This document shows, piece by piece, positions 1 through 13,600 of a stretch of DNA of 64,000 nucleotides (position 1 is its first letter; every line of letters starts with the position of its first letter). The DNA comes from Chrysomallon squamiferum (taxonomy: Eukaryota; Mollusca; Gastropoda; Neomphalida; Peltospiridae): contig CM022677.1 in assembly GCA_012295275.1 (NCBI GenBank), positions 25,144,121 to 25,208,120 of the forward strand, written 5' to 3'. The notes beneath the pieces were generated by a model. It made no database searches. It saw only the letters and a list, made by a program, of their open reading frames with translations, and was not told where the DNA came from. The position numbers and the translations under genes were made by a program.

Positions 1-387
1 TAAATAAATAGACAAATAGTTGTTTACAGAATTGACATACATGCATTTTTTTTCTTTTTTATATATTGATAAATTCATTCTCTCAGTGCTGCTGTACAAC
101 ATATTAATCCTTAGCTAGTAAATAAATGTATGTACTCAGGAAAACATTATTGTTGCCAGTTGTAAATAAAATAATAATTTCGTCTAGTGTAATATATAGT
201 GTTTGGCAGGTGAAAAAAGAACATTGTTCGAAGTGGGAGAGAGAGGAGGGGGACACGGCGTGAGATAGAAAGAGGGAGACAGAATCAGTTCTGATAGTTG
301 CTACTGGAGCAAATGAAATAATCATTCTTTTTCTGCCTTCAGTCACACAAAACGAAAACTGTTTCTAAAACGAAGAATTAGAAATTG

Positions 388-3361
388 TCACCAAAATCGC
401 AATAGCACACCGTACGACTCGCCGTCTGTAAAATTATAATCACCTATCTTCGTCCCGTATATTTCTACATGGCACAGAGTAAGAGCATCATAGTAATTGG
501 GATTAGCGTATTTTCTGACCCGAACATGAGAACCAGGTATTGGTTGGTTACAGAATAACTGGATTGTACCTCCTTGTTTGACGGCTTCAACATGCCTGGC
601 ACACAAGACTGGAGACTGATCATCACTTGACTGCAAAACCTCAACGGAAAAATCATGGAGCCGTTCACCTGTGATTGGTAGACAACATCATTATTATTTT
701 ATTTTTCTTAACTTACTTATATTCAGTGTGTATATTTTTACTTCTCAGAGACCTAAGTGCATACACTGTGATTATTTGAAATGTCTATCTACAGTATGAA
801 CCGTACTCTTAGAAATATCTATGTATGCATGTATGTATGTATGTACATGTGTAATATATATGTATGAATATATTGATGTATGTTTGAGTATACGTTTGTA
901 TGTTTGAATGTGTTACTATTTCTCGTTTTCTCTATAGTGTGTATGTGTGTGTGTGGCGTGTGCGTGTGTGTCCATGTATGTATGAGCGTTTTCGAAATAC
1001 AAATAATTGTGTATGTATGCACGTACGGATGGGTTTAATAATACAGTTTATATGTGTATGTATGTTTGTGTACATACATAATACTTCTAATACTTTTATC
1101 AGTGCTATTATTACTACTATTACTAAAGTTGCTAATAATAATTAGATGAACTACAATTAAAACTGTGTTCATTTATTGCTATTACTAGCGCTACTGTCTA
1201 TGCTTTTGCTGCTAGTAATTCTTGATTTCTACTCTTACTACTTTATGTTCTTAAAGATCTCTGTGTTTATTTGTGCATCAGTGTATCTAGCTGATTTTGA
1301 ATATAGTTTTCTGTTTTTCTCCATTTTCAGTTAAATAATCTTGCAAGCACACTTACCACAGCAGTCAGCTCTGTTCACTAACACTACAGAATAAACTTCA
1401 ATCTTTTGATTTAAGTTTACTATCCACCAGGGATTTTTATCGCTCGGTGAAGTTTCAGTGCAGGAATTGAGATCACCCCTGTCAACTGCATTCTTTGAGT
1501 AACGCTGCTTGTACCTGGAAGATTGGTTCGTCGGCTTTCCTTGAGCCCAATCTTGTCTGCCAAATGCTGGAAAGTGACAGCGAAATGTCAGGCACAGAAA
1601 ACGGTTTTAAATAAAATTTAAATCTGTCCCATCAGGAAGCTAAATATTATGAAAATAAAATTAGCTGAAATCCTTTCCATGTGACAAATGGCTAAATTTA
1701 ATTTGACAGTTGGTTTCAGTAGATAAATCTCACCTTTCTTGTTTTTCCATCCGAACACTTTCACTTCACACACAATAAAATTTGGTAATAACTGAGGTGG
1801 TGGCGACTGAGAAATATTAACATAACGACCAGGCAAACTACGAGGACACCTGAAACTGCGTGGAACACCGGTTTGCAAACCCTCTTCATCGTCAGCACAG
1901 ACCTCCGACAGTATTCTGTTTATGAACACTTTGATGTGCAAATTAGTTAAACTTTTACCTTAAAAAAGAATAAAAAGAAATAAAAAGAAAAGAAAGAAAC
2001 GTAAATCAAAAATAACTATAATAAATGTTTAAATATTTTTAATTGTATATTAGTTCAAAAAATGTAATGAAAACAAAATATAAGTAAGTCAATAAATACA
2101 TGAGTGCGTGCTTGTGGTGCTTAAATATATATAAGGAATTCCTTTTCATCTGGCAACATATATACATTTTGGAAATTTCTGCTAATATAAATATGTAATT
2201 TTATACATCAGAAATCTGTTTATAAATATGATAGGCCTCACGTTACTATAGCTAAAGAGGAACCTGTTGCCCGATATATCTGTTTTAAAAGAAATGTGTT
2301 TCAGAGCCGCATAATATGGACCAGAATCCTGGACTATGATCAGTAGCGTCGGTCAGAAATTAGAGTTTTGCAACAACTTTAGACTACACAAGGTTCTCAC
2401 TATCTTCTGTCCGAACACGATAACCAATGAAGAACGTCACAGACAAGTCAAACGGCTTTGGTGACTGTGAACTAGTCATGTCAGAACATTGCCACTAACA
2501 GCTTTATCAGAAGTATCGCTACAACTGATAACTCCGGGTAAAGATTTAAATCTAAAGAAAAACGTAGGGGGGCTGTAGAGAAAGGCATACGGCTAGACAG
2601 ATGGGAAACGATTGACAGCAATGGAAATCTTCGGCTACAGCCTTATTATTTTCTTAAAAATAAACAAACAAGTAGGTAAATAACTCACCAAGGCCATCAG
2701 CTTTACCAAGTATGTAGACTTCAGTCACTTGGATTTCAGTGTTGAGGTCCACCGCCCACCATGGGTGGCTGTCTTTATTGTCAAGCTGGAAACAGAATCT
2801 GTTACCCTCGTGAACGGTTCTCATATCGCCATCAACAGCAAGTCCGGAATCATGATATTGCAGTTTTGATGACGCCGTGGTATGTTTATGGAGTGCCCAG
2901 TTTTTTCGTTCTATTGCATATGAACGGGCTTTATCAAATAAATAAATAAATAAATAAATAATCAAAACAAACAATAAATAATACACACACGCACGTACTC
3001 ACACACACACGTAGACCAACACACATTCAGAAAAGAAATAAGCAGATATATGAAGATTTTGAAGTACAGTTATATTAGACAGACTGATCAAAAGATAGAG
3101 ACTGAGAGAGATAGAGATCGGTGTATGGATAGATGAAAAATAAAATAAAAATATAGGTTGGACAGATATATGAATAGACAGACAGACGAAATGCATATCA
3201 CGGGAGATAAAAGACTTGATAATTATGAAAAGATAAACTAAATATAAATAACAAGATTGTAAGGCAAACACGTAGACAACAGATTAAAGTCACTCACTGA
3301 ACTCTTCACATTTCGTTATCAAAAATAATAAGAGTAAAATTGTGGGCAGAAGCACGGTCAT
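388..3361 (-). CDS. Secreted tandem fucolectin-like (FTP / F5-8C-like) domain protein, complete, 5 exons
   Basis: Exons on the minus strand: 3361-3298 (start and signal peptide), 2928-2689, 1958-1734, 1566-1357, 668-388 (stop TGA at 390-388). Every junction is AG/GT and every intron is phase 1; the parts sum to 1020 nt, 339 aa. Exon 1 encodes a hydrophobic leader (MTVLLPTILLLLFLITKC). Exons 2+3 form FTP domain 1 (SHPWWAVDL, then RYVNIS and FIVCEVKVFG); exons 4+5 form domain 2 (KNPWWIVNL, NRADCCG|ERLHDFSVEV, LTLCHVEIYG). FTP domains are galactose-binding-like beta-sandwiches found in fucolectins and tachylectin-4; many are secreted innate-immune lectins. Family knowledge gives an F-lectin motif of His, then RxDxxxx(R/K). 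Domain 2 keeps RADCCGER but has no His at the expected place; domain 1 has KADGLGKS. Sugar binding is therefore uncertain. All-phase-1 exons fit duplication by exon shuffling. Family call is firm, ligand unknown. Confidence 0.88.
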
Positions 3362-3456
3362 TGTTCTCGGGAACGTGGTACTTCAAATAATAACAACAAT
3401 TATACCAACACGTGTAGAACAATGGCTAGACAACTAATAGAAGAAAAAGGAAAATT

Positions 3457-3457
<1 letters not shown>

Positions 3458-3501
<44 letters not shown>

Positions 3502-3543
3502 GGGTGTGTGAGGGTGTGTTTCAATGCATATATATATATATAT

Positions 3544-3574
<31 letters not shown>

Positions 3575-3585
3575 TATATATACAC
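3458..3585. repeat. (TG)n and (TA/GATA)n microsatellites
   Basis: TG run at 3460-3499, TA at 3529-3547 and (TAGA)n at 3545-3572, just upstream of the fucolectin start. Confidence 0.9.
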
Positions 3586-4154
3586 ACACACAAAATACAA
3601 AAAATGTACATGCATATGCATAGTTGTGTTTTACATATATATATATATAATACTAATACATACGCCACACTCTCACACATGAACTATTTGTGTGGAAATA
3701 ACTGTTTTTTTCTTTCTTGTCTATTTATATTTGTTTATTTATTATTTCATTTTTTGTTGTTGTTGTTTTTTTGGTTTATTTATGTATTTATTTATTTAAA
3801 TAAATGAAAATAGTATGAAGATAAATAAATAAACAACAGAATATAAAAATAAAAAAAAAAAAAAAAAAAAAAACAAACACAGACACACAAACACAGACAC
3901 ACATTATTTTAGTGTTATTAATATTCCTCTATTTATTATCAGTTGTATAATGTGTACAAAGAAATATAAAATTATGACGATATAAATACAAAACGTACCA
4001 GTAAACCAGTCCATCAAAGTAATAAATGTAATAAACAATTATTTAGTTGTGTCATCATTTTCTACGAATCAAAATTCAAACTTACTTTAAAACAGATCGC
4101 AGTTTGGGATAACTGCTTACGGCAGTTATAGAATTTGATGTACTTGTTTTCATG

Positions 4155-4511
4155 TCAGTACACCTCCACTTCACACATAGTTAAAATATTGAAAGGATAG
4201 ATATAAGGATGCCTTTTACTAAATGTCACGTAGCGACTCGCAATGAACGGACTCCTACAGTTCAATTGCAGATCTATTGATTTCATCACGCACCACGTCA
4301 TCTACATAAGCTATGATGTCATAGAATCTGTAATCTAAAACGATAATTGACTGTCTATATACGTGTATGTGTGTGTGTGTGTAGTTAGGTATGTATGTAT
4401 GTATGATATGTTTAAAGAATCTGCTTAGGCCTACCCACATATATACACACCTTCTTCTTGTTATCATCATTATCATCATCATTATGATCATTATTATTAT
4501 TATTATTATTA

Positions 4512-4572
<61 letters not shown>

Positions 4573-4739
4573 GATTATTATTACCATAACCGGGATCTCC
4601 ACGGACTACTATAACAACAGAATTCACATATATCTCTTTAGCCAAATGCACTTTCCACCAAGGACTCAGAGCTGTTCGTTCCGAGTGTAGCAAGCACCTT
4701 CCATCAGATTATTGTTTCTGATGCCGTCAACGGCCTTGT
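4155..4739 (-). pseudogene. Broken FTP (fucolectin-like) domain copy
   Basis: Two exon-like halves match the fucolectin gene next door. The first, 4739-4585, reads DKAVDGIRNNNLMEGA and then, in a different frame, HSERTALSPWWKVHL, ending GYG with a phase-1 donor. The second, 4334-4155, reads RFYDIIAYVDD and then, in another frame, ASRYVTFSKRHPYIYPFNIL and TMCEVEVY followed by a TGA. One frame break lies near 4685-4692 and another near 4255-4268. No leader exon or clean N-terminal part of the domain was found upstream. The position of the stop just after the domain suggests it derives from the end of a separate fucolectin gene. The two breaks could be decay or two assembly indels; decay is preferred because the N-terminal part is also eroded. 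Confidence 0.7.
4480..4584. repeat. (ATT)n microsatellite touching the broken FTP donor
   Basis: On the minus strand the intron begins GGTAATAATAATCATAATAAT right after the first half of the broken FTP unit. Confidence 0.9.
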
Positions 4740-5639
4740 CTGATGTAAAAGAATCAGACTTACTTATTTGTTTAATTGTGTACTTATTTTTTATTGAATA
4801 ATCACAGGACAATAACAACTTCTTTACGTTTCTGTTTCATGCTTCTCGCTACAGATTAATCTTATGGGTTTTTTTTAGTTTGTTCATATTTTGTCCTCAA
4901 GTCTTTATTTTAATTTTTATTATGTTTCTGTTTTGTTTTTTAAACTGTATTAATTAATTAATTAATTAATTAGTTTATTTATGTGTATTTATTTTTTATT
5001 ATTTTATTTTTTTTCAATTAACTTGAAAAGAATTTAACCTTTAATTATTAATTTTTTTAATTTTGCTAATGTTGAAATGCTAATCAGTGTTACTTTCAAA
5101 GACGAGATACATCTGGAGACTGTTTAGCAAGGATACAGAATATATTACATAACTACCCTGGTCAAATTCATTCAGAGGAATACACTTCTGCCAGGTGGCA
5201 GTACATTATCTAATTGGTCACTGCAAGTTCAGTAGAAAATGGACAAAATTGGATTAGCCCCCCAAAAAAAAACTGCAGTAAAATTATGATTGCTTCTGGT
5301 TTAGGTCGTCATTTTGAATACGCACACCAATTTCGGACAGAATTTGACTACCTGAACCGTTCTAGTTTCCACGAATTCAGAATGACCATCGGATAACTGC
5401 CTGTGTTAATTGTCTCTATGCGATCCATCTTAGACCCTATAAATGTATTACTGAGACAGAAAAGTGACTCTAACAAAGTAAAATAACCTTGACAATTTGT
5501 TCACGTCACATAAACAAGAGATGAAATAATTGATAAAAAAAAAATTAATAATAATAAAAAAAAAAAAAAAAAAAAAATTAAATAATGACCTACAAATCAC
5601 TATTATGAGTCATTTTTAGATAATTTTAATATATAAATC

Positions 5640-6430
5640 AATTGCTTGATACATGGAGAGCGATCGGTCTGAATGATGGTTAGGGTGTTAAACCTGGAAG
5701 TTTGAAAAATCGATATTTAAAGCGTGTAACGAACGACCCTCGTGTGATCTTTGGGCAGAGACAATACGGAGACGTTTGGATAGTGCAGTGATCTTTCGAG
5801 GGAACTTCAGAACTGGGACACAGATACGTAAAACATCTGATACTCATAGATATATGAAGGAGAGGGGCCAAGACGTTTCATGTGAAAAGGCATTCACAAA
5901 AACGATTTCGAGTCAATTTTTCTGCCAGATCTTGTCCAGCAAGAGAGATGATATCTGTGAGCAGCTTGTCAGATATGTCAAAAGGAATTACTAGGTCCAT
6001 TCACCAAAGATATTACCAAAGAAAAAATAATAGGAAAAGTTGGTTCACGGATATATTGGTTAGGAGAAGCTACATCTCTCAACGACTGCAAATACGAAGA
6101 GTTAAAGACATTTCTGGTACTCGAGTTTCGAGAGGGACTTTGGGCAACTGATGTGGAAACATTAAGAGAACGAGTTCTTGTCTTTGCATTTAGTGGAAAG
6201 GTCGACGAAACACTTGATTAACTCAGAGACAGAAAAAGTTCAGAGTGACGACAAGTCCGAAGTGTATTCAAATTCACACCTTGATATCGACCTTGATTGT
6301 CAAATGAATGGGACCCAAACCGCGGTGTGACAACTCTAGTCAATGTCGACTTGAAATATACCAGTGGCCGAAAGAATGCGAAAAGCCTTCCTCCACTTAG
6401 TAATACCTATACGCAACTACTGAATGCCTT
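5640..6430 (+). pseudogene. Eroded protein-coding remnant, origin unknown
   Basis: This block is less AT-rich than its surroundings, has no simple repeats and carries protein-like stretches in several frames. These include VTNDPRVIFGQRQYGDVWIV near 5730-5790, ORF fragments at 5776-5994 and 5882-6151, and the longest clean frame at about 6000-6220 with SRIYWLGEATSLNDCKYEEL then FLVLEFREGLWATDVETL before a TAA. The frame changes at least three times. There is no start, splice structure or terminal repeat that I can define. It could be an old retroelement gag-like fragment or a processed host pseudogene; I do not recognise the family. Confidence 0.35.
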
Positions 6431-6559
6431 TGAAGCTAGTTAATGATACCAGTGATGTGGGATAAGCAGCGTTAACGTCCCAAGAAGACGAAAAATAAAA
6501 AATGAATAAATAAAATAACTGAACTGGAAAATCCTGTAAGATTGTTCTCCAAAAGATTT

Positions 6560-6840
6560 GACAAACGCCAGGTAGTGACATGCAGAGGGGGTGGGGGCGA
6601 AGGGGCTGTGGCCCCGGGCATCCAATCAACGAAAAGAACGTAATAAATTTTATGATTTATATTTAAATCGAATAAAGTGTTTATGTTTCATCTGTGTATC
6701 TGTGTTTACATATTCAAAATATCTCTCTGTACGTGGCCTTATACTGGAGTCTTTGGGGCATACAATCAGGGAGCTGGCCCGCGCGTCACCACGCTACTGA
6801 CGCCAGGCTAACTACTCCATTACTGAGAAAGAAGGTGCAG
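6560..6840. other. GC-richer segment, possible transposon fragment
   Basis: A short GC-rich stretch (runs of G near 6587-6605 and 6616-6620, then a second segment at 6745-6810 with GGGGCATACAATCAGGGAG) sits inside AT-rich DNA. Two sub-segments share the words GGGGCAT..CAATCA. No ORF or terminal repeats were found, so the mobile-element origin is only a suspicion. Confidence 0.2.
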
Positions 6841-7505
6841 ACTCTGGGTTTTTTCGTTGTTTTTTTTTGTGTTTTTTTTCACTGGTATTTTTTCATTCTT
6901 TCTTTCTTTTTTCTTTCTTTTTTTTGTTTGATCGTATTGGCCTCAAGCAAAAAATAAAAATAAAAAATAAAAAATAAAAAATAAAAAAATAAAAAATAAA
7001 AATAAAAAAATGAAGCTGTCATAAAATAATCTACGCTTTTAAATAGGTGATTAAATTCACGACATAAAGATATTCAATCCTAGTTACGTAATTTATCTGC
7101 TCTATATAATAACTTGCTTTCTTATAAGATTGTCCCGATTTAATTATTAATTACATACCCCAGTTATGCATTATACGTGCACCAACGAAATGCAAATAAC
7201 CTTATAATCAGCACAGAATAATTACCTTAATATTACATTAAAAGAGCAAAAAACAACAAAGTTAAGCTGGGTTAATCGTAGCAGAAGTTTTGTGTTATTT
7301 CATAGTAGACAATACATCTATGATTAAAGTAAGAAGATTCGTGCGCTAAGGTGAAAGCTGACATCAAGAAACCTCAGAATTTGTATTGCCCATCTAGGCT
7401 ATATCTCTCAGAGAAAAGAAACAAATGAAATTTAATTCCCGAACATCCGCGGAGATTTCTTATTTTTGATTAAATAACATAAATAATTAACAACCACATA
7501 ATACA

Positions 7506-7540
<35 letters not shown>

Positions 7541-8519
7541 ATATAAACTATAATTAAATACTAAAACAATATAAAAAAAAAATGAAAAAAAAAAAAATAA
7601 AAATAAAAAAATAAAAAAATAATAATAATAACAATAATTAAAAATAAAATAAAATAAATAATAAAATAAACAAATTAATTAAAAAATCAGATTTCATAAA
7701 ATTAAAAATACTAAATAATATATTAAATATATAAATAACGACAAAATATAAAGTATAATTAAATACTAAAACTAGCATGGACCAATGAATTTTTAAAAAA
7801 TAAAATCAGGAAACTCATTGTTTTCATACATAATAGTACATGTCTTAGAAGTTGAATGCTTTTTGTTTTAAAGAAAGAGAGTGGAAATTTTATTTTTAAA
7901 TAAATTTTTGTATAAGGCCGGTTGACGGACCTTTAATTTAAAAAAAAAAAAAAAAAATTCTGTTATAATGAATGCATCAAGGCAATCACTCAAATAACAC
8001 GTGATCAATTTGTAAATACGACCTCTAATGCATTGAAAATGGAAATAAATAAATATATATAAAAGAATTATAATGGTTTCAAGTATCGTTTTACAACTTC
8101 GTACTCAGAACAGTCTGCTATGGAGTTTTAGCAGAATAACGTGTCCACATTATGGTATCTAATGAGAATAGTCATCTTCATATTCACGCTCCAGTGTCTG
8201 TGAAAATTATTTATTTTATTTTATTATTATTTTATTTTATTTTATTTTTTTTTGGGGGGGGGGCTGGCGACGTCGTAATAACATCTGAAAAAATATACAG
8301 TACGAAACGTGTACGAGATGGTATGACGTCAAAGTTACAAAAAAATAAAAAATAAAAATAAAAAAATAAAAACAAAAAAATTAAAAGGTTTCGACCTTTG
8401 CAGCAATTTCTACTCAATAATAGATATCTATGTATGCGAGACATTGATTAAATGACATATTTCCCAAAATTATTATTAATAATACACGTTATGTTGGTCC
8501 ATGCTACTAAAACCATATA

Positions 8520-8571
<52 letters not shown>

Positions 8572-8860
8572 GTAGTAATAATAATAATAATAATAAATAA
8601 TAAATTAAATAAATAAATAAATAGTAATAGAATGATAGAGTCTGTGTTTGGTTATTGCATACATTCTATTTTACAGTATATGTCCAGTTTCAGGACCAGT
8701 GCAGAGTCGAAGACGTTTATTGATTAGTCTTTCTCAAGTTCATAACAATCAAATATTTGTATAATTACTTTTCATTAATTATAATTGCATATTTTCTTCA
8801 GCTCTCAAAAACAAGATATAATTATTAAGATATTATAATGTTCTCTCTTTTTTAAACCAA
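6840..8860. other. AT-rich intergenic DNA with A/T simple repeats, no gene seen
   Basis: Dominated by (AAAAT)n around 6948-7010, (AAAT)n at 7505-7545, mixed A-rich repeats at 7575-7680, a T/G run near 8215-8265 and an (AAT)n tract at 8518-8600. No coding region, tRNA or conserved motif could be recognised. Confidence 0.6.
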
Positions 8861-8886
8861 AGTTTTACAGATATGAAAACACTTAC

Positions 8887-9091
8887 GTTCATGTCGTCAA
8901 TTCCTCGCGCTCAGTCACTCCCGAAATTGTCGTCTGCTCCATCGTGGTTCTCCGCAGAAGACGCCGGATCGAGAGTCGTCTGGTCCGTCCGTCTCAAATT
9001 CCTCAGCCAATCACTGAGCACCACATCTTTCAATATAAAAGAGCGTAATAAATTACGTAGACTGTTGGGTAACCACAATAATCCAATCAGA
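8887..9091 (-). other. Possible minus-strand first exon (unassigned)
   Basis: A GC-richer island. On the minus strand a 59-codon open frame (DVVLSDWLRNLRRTDQTTLD in the middle) ends at a TGA at 8913-8911. The same strand has a consensus donor (GACATGAAC|GTAAGT) after 8887. It may be a non-coding 5' exon of an upstream or alternative transcript of the fucolectin gene, or a CpG-containing regulatory island. No homology recognised. Confidence 0.25.
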
Positions 9092-9099
9092 TATTAAAA

Positions 9100-9497
9100 A
9101 CAAAATTTTTCTTTAATGAATTAACAACTTTTTTAATTTTTTAATTTTAATTTTATACTGACTTCTTGAATTAGACAATTGTTACAATAGCCCGAATTAG
9201 GCTAGGTAATAGATAATGAAATGAATACTTGTTCTGTTATTTGTCACCAGCGACAAACTGTACTTTCGTCGGCAAACCCTTCATGAAGCGTACTTCTAAA
9301 TCCTAAAACGTATTTTCATTTCCTGCGATAAAAAGCAAATTATAAAAATGCAGCTGTATTTATTTATGTATTTATTTATAGTTTTTAATGGTTTAAGGTA
9401 TGATGCCTGCTCGTTGCAACTCAGTAAAATTCGTGCAAACATTTTCCCTTTTGTTTGGTCTCTCTCCCCAATTTCTTTCCTTCACTTCCTTACTACA

Positions 9498-9591
<94 letters not shown>

Positions 9592-10424
9592 TTAAAACTA
9601 ATAAAAAAAAAAAAAATTGTCCCAAGTCGTCGAAGTCGTTCCTTCATTACATATAGTAAGTCATCAGATAATGAACTTTGATTACAAACTTTGAAAATAA
9701 ATTCACAGTGAATTAAATTGCGAATTGGCATTTTTACTTTTTCGCAGTGTGTTGTGTATATATGCATGTTTGTGTGTGTTTAAACTTAATTTTATTATTA
9801 CTATTTTTACGTTCAGTTGTTCAAATAAAACATGATGCTAATACTTTTTTTCTTTTTTTTTGCGGGGGGATACATATATATATATACAAAAATTCCTGCA
9901 TGTTTATATTTTATGGTTTGGATTTTTAAGTTAACTTCTTATCAGTTAAGTATGCCTAAAATGCTTTTGTGATGTGACAAACTTTGATTTCTTTTTAACA
10001 AGAGCACCGTTACAATAATAATAAAATATCGACCAAACAAAGGTGGAAAATGGAAACGTTTTGCAATACACATTTTCACTTGACGTTTAGACATTGTCTA
10101 TGGTATCTATTGCATTGAACAAAATAATAAAAATGGAAGTTGAAAAATCAATCATATTCTTTATGGAGTTATCGTTACTGAAAAAAAAAAAAAAAAAAAA
10201 AAAATAAAACGGAGAGAGGTGAAGGTCATAGTATGGACCGGAAACGGAAGAGTCGAGCATAAGTGTCAAAAATGAAATACAGATTAAGTTGTTACTTTTT
10301 TCTTTCGTTTTCTTTTTCTTTTCTTTAATAATCGCAGCCTAAATGTTAGTCATGATTACTGTGTTATGTTATAGAAATTACAAATTAATTGAATATTCAA
10401 TTTGAGAAAAGTGTATAGTCAAGT
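9100..10424. other. 5' flank of LYSMD1, repeat-bearing, no gene
   Basis: Holds an (ATT)n tract at 9499-9592, an A-run at 10181-10203 and otherwise AT-rich unique sequence. No TATA box or other promoter element could be assigned with confidence. Confidence 0.5.
9499..9592. repeat. (ATT)n microsatellite
   Basis: Run of ATT with one TTTA interruption, upstream of LYSMD1. Confidence 0.95.
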
Positions 10425-10621
10425 ATGACTGAAAACGGGGTGGACGAACGCAAGGCTTTGGGGAAATATGTGAGAAGTCAGGCTAGGCATGGCTATGGAA
10501 CGGCGGCAACGTCGACTCGAAAATCACCTAACGTTACACAAGGCACAAAATTTATTAAACATATGGTGTCATCCACAGACACCTTGATGGGCATTGCGTT
10601 GAAATACAACGTCACAGTAAG

Positions 10622-10658
<37 letters not shown>

Positions 10659-13600
10659 GAATATTGAACCATATCCGTATCAGTGTGTGTAACACTCAGT
10701 TACACTGTTTCATTGTATGTTTGTATCTATCATCTGTCTATCTATCTGTCTGTCAATCTTTATTAAAATGGATGTTTGAAAATTAAATTTTAATAAATCA
10801 TAATTAATTGTAATTAATTGACTAACTGGCAAGCTGTAGTCCTGAAGTTTTCACATGTTTCGACAGTTTTGTTTATTTCATTCTTTTCTTAAAAATATAA
10901 ATATGTGTTAGTATTGCTTAAACCAGTTTCAGCCATCTATGAATTTAGAAGTATGTAAGTAATCGAAAATCTTTTTATTTTTTTTTTATAATCATAATGT
11001 CTCAGTCGTTCCTGTTTGTCAATCCAAAACTGATTGAGCAATAATTGCTTTTGTTGAAATATATATATAACAATATCTGCCACCTGTTTTGCACTTTTGG
11101 TGTCAGCAGTTCACATGTCATGTCCCTAAACAAAGCAGATGTAAGCAATGATTGTCATATTTACAAATTACCCACTCTGGCATTTCAAAGGGACACAATC
11201 TGATTCCTCTCAAATTTGCTGCTAATCAAGGCTACTGTAGCAGGTGTTGCGCAGCTAAATTATTGAACATAAATTTCAGTGATTGCTACACTTTTTTAAC
11301 GTGCAACTACATATAATAATTCTGTTATCCTAGATACATAAATAACTTTTTAAAATATTATCTTCGTCCTTCGAAATGAAGAAGTAGATCCACACAGTAT
11401 AAAAATAATTATTATCAACAGAACATCAACAACTCAACGTCACATTCTTATAAATATTTGTTATCTCTTACTTTCAGAGCAATAAGAACAATTTCACACA
11501 CACACATATTTTGTATCAGTATATTCATATAAAGAATATAATTCACAGAACAACCAGACAAAACTTGCCAGCAACAGACACTTTGATTTTATTTTATTGC
11601 AAATACTTACAAAGTACTTGTACCCTGAACATTTTCTGTACCAACCATGTGTTTAACTTGCACCAGTTATGCCGATTCCCTCCATCCCTTTAAAAATAAC
11701 TTCAGAGGAAATAACCTTTTTTCCACCTTTTTGTGTTGCAAAACAACATTATATTGATTCACTGATACCAATGGCATCAAAACAAAAATCTGTAATGGAA
11801 TTTCTAAAGAAAAAGTGAATGACAGACTATACAAATAGTTCAGAGATTATCTTTTCTTTGTTCTTTTAAAAAAAAAAAAAATTCATGGGTCTATAACTTG
11901 GCATACATTTTTTGGAGGGGTCATTATTTGGTAGATGTTGCAATCCACAATTTCAGAAAACATGTTACAAAACCAAAATCATATGTCACGATAAAATATT
12001 CTAAATGACAGCTTTTTGAAGACTAATGCAGAAATATGATTTTCATATTTTATTTTAATATAAAATGCTGCAGGAATAGAAGATCCTGTCATTTATTATT
12101 GTCTTAATATTTTAACAATTTTCTGTTAATTTAATATTTTAGTGATTTTTTGTTTGTTTAATATTTTAATGATTTATTTTTTAATATATTATCATTATTT
12201 TACTAATTTATTGTTATTTTAATGATTTTTTTTTTAATATGTTATCTTTATTTTACTAATTTATTGTTATTTTAATATTTTAACGATCTGTTGTTAAATG
12301 TTATAATGTCTTAATGATTTTCTCTTTTTTTAATATATTAAGTGATTTTATTATATTAATATTTTGCAAATTTATTGTTATTGTTTTATTAAGTTTTAAT
12401 GATATGTTGTCATTTTAATATTTTACTAATATCTCATAAATTTTAACATTTTTTTTTTATCAATTTGTCATTTTAATATTTCACTGATTTTTTTTATAAT
12501 TAAATTCTTTCTTTTTTTTAATCTTATCTGTCTTTCTGTCTTAATATTGATGCTAATTTACAGTTGACTATTATACTGGTTGCTGCTTTTTAAAATACTT
12601 CAGTGCTTCTTGTTCCAGGTGGAACAAATAAAGCGAGCGAACACGCTGTGGACAAACGACAGCTTATTCCTGCGAGAACATCTTCTCATTCCTCTCACAC
12701 GCGACAACGAAAACGACATCTCGCACGATGCCGTTGTAGTTGTATCGGATCACGAGCGGTCAGTGTCGCACCCTGCTAAAAGTGACGACGAGGCCGTGCA
12801 TGAGAAAACAGAATCGTCCGGAATGGATTTTCTCAAGAAGTACGACAGCACGATCGCTCAGCTGAAAAGCAGTGTGGAGAAGATGGAGCAGAATGCAAGG
12901 TAAACTAGAGTGGGTTTGATGTGGGTGTCTGCAGAACTGCACTGACGTAGAAACTGGCATCAAAGTGAAACCAGAGTAGTCATGAAAATAAGAAATAGAA
13001 GATATGTATCAGGCTTGTTGATATTTAGAGTGTGTTTGTGTATATATATATATCTGTAGATATATAGATATAGATATAGATATAGATATATACATATATA
13101 TAGATATAGATATATAGATATAGATATATAGATATATACATATATATAGATATAGATATAGATACAGTATATAGATATAGATAACGATATATATAACGTA
13201 CACACATGCACAAACACACATATTAATATGTACACATTTTATTAAATACACAAAGACATACATTATATATTATTAAGTTAATACATCTACATTGATATGC
13301 TAAACAGAAATGATATGCAATATCCATTTTAAAGACTGATACACACATACACTCTAACATATAACATGATTATACATACTGATATTTAATACATGCAATA
13401 GCTCATTGACAGACAGTATATACACACACTGATGTGTAATAAACACAGGTAATAAGTAATACACAACACGATACATAATACACACAGTGATCTGTAACAA
13501 ACACAGGTAATAAGTAATACACACCATGATACATAATACACACATTGATATAAAGAGTCACTGAAGTTCAGATTATACAACAGAAAACTCACATTCAACA

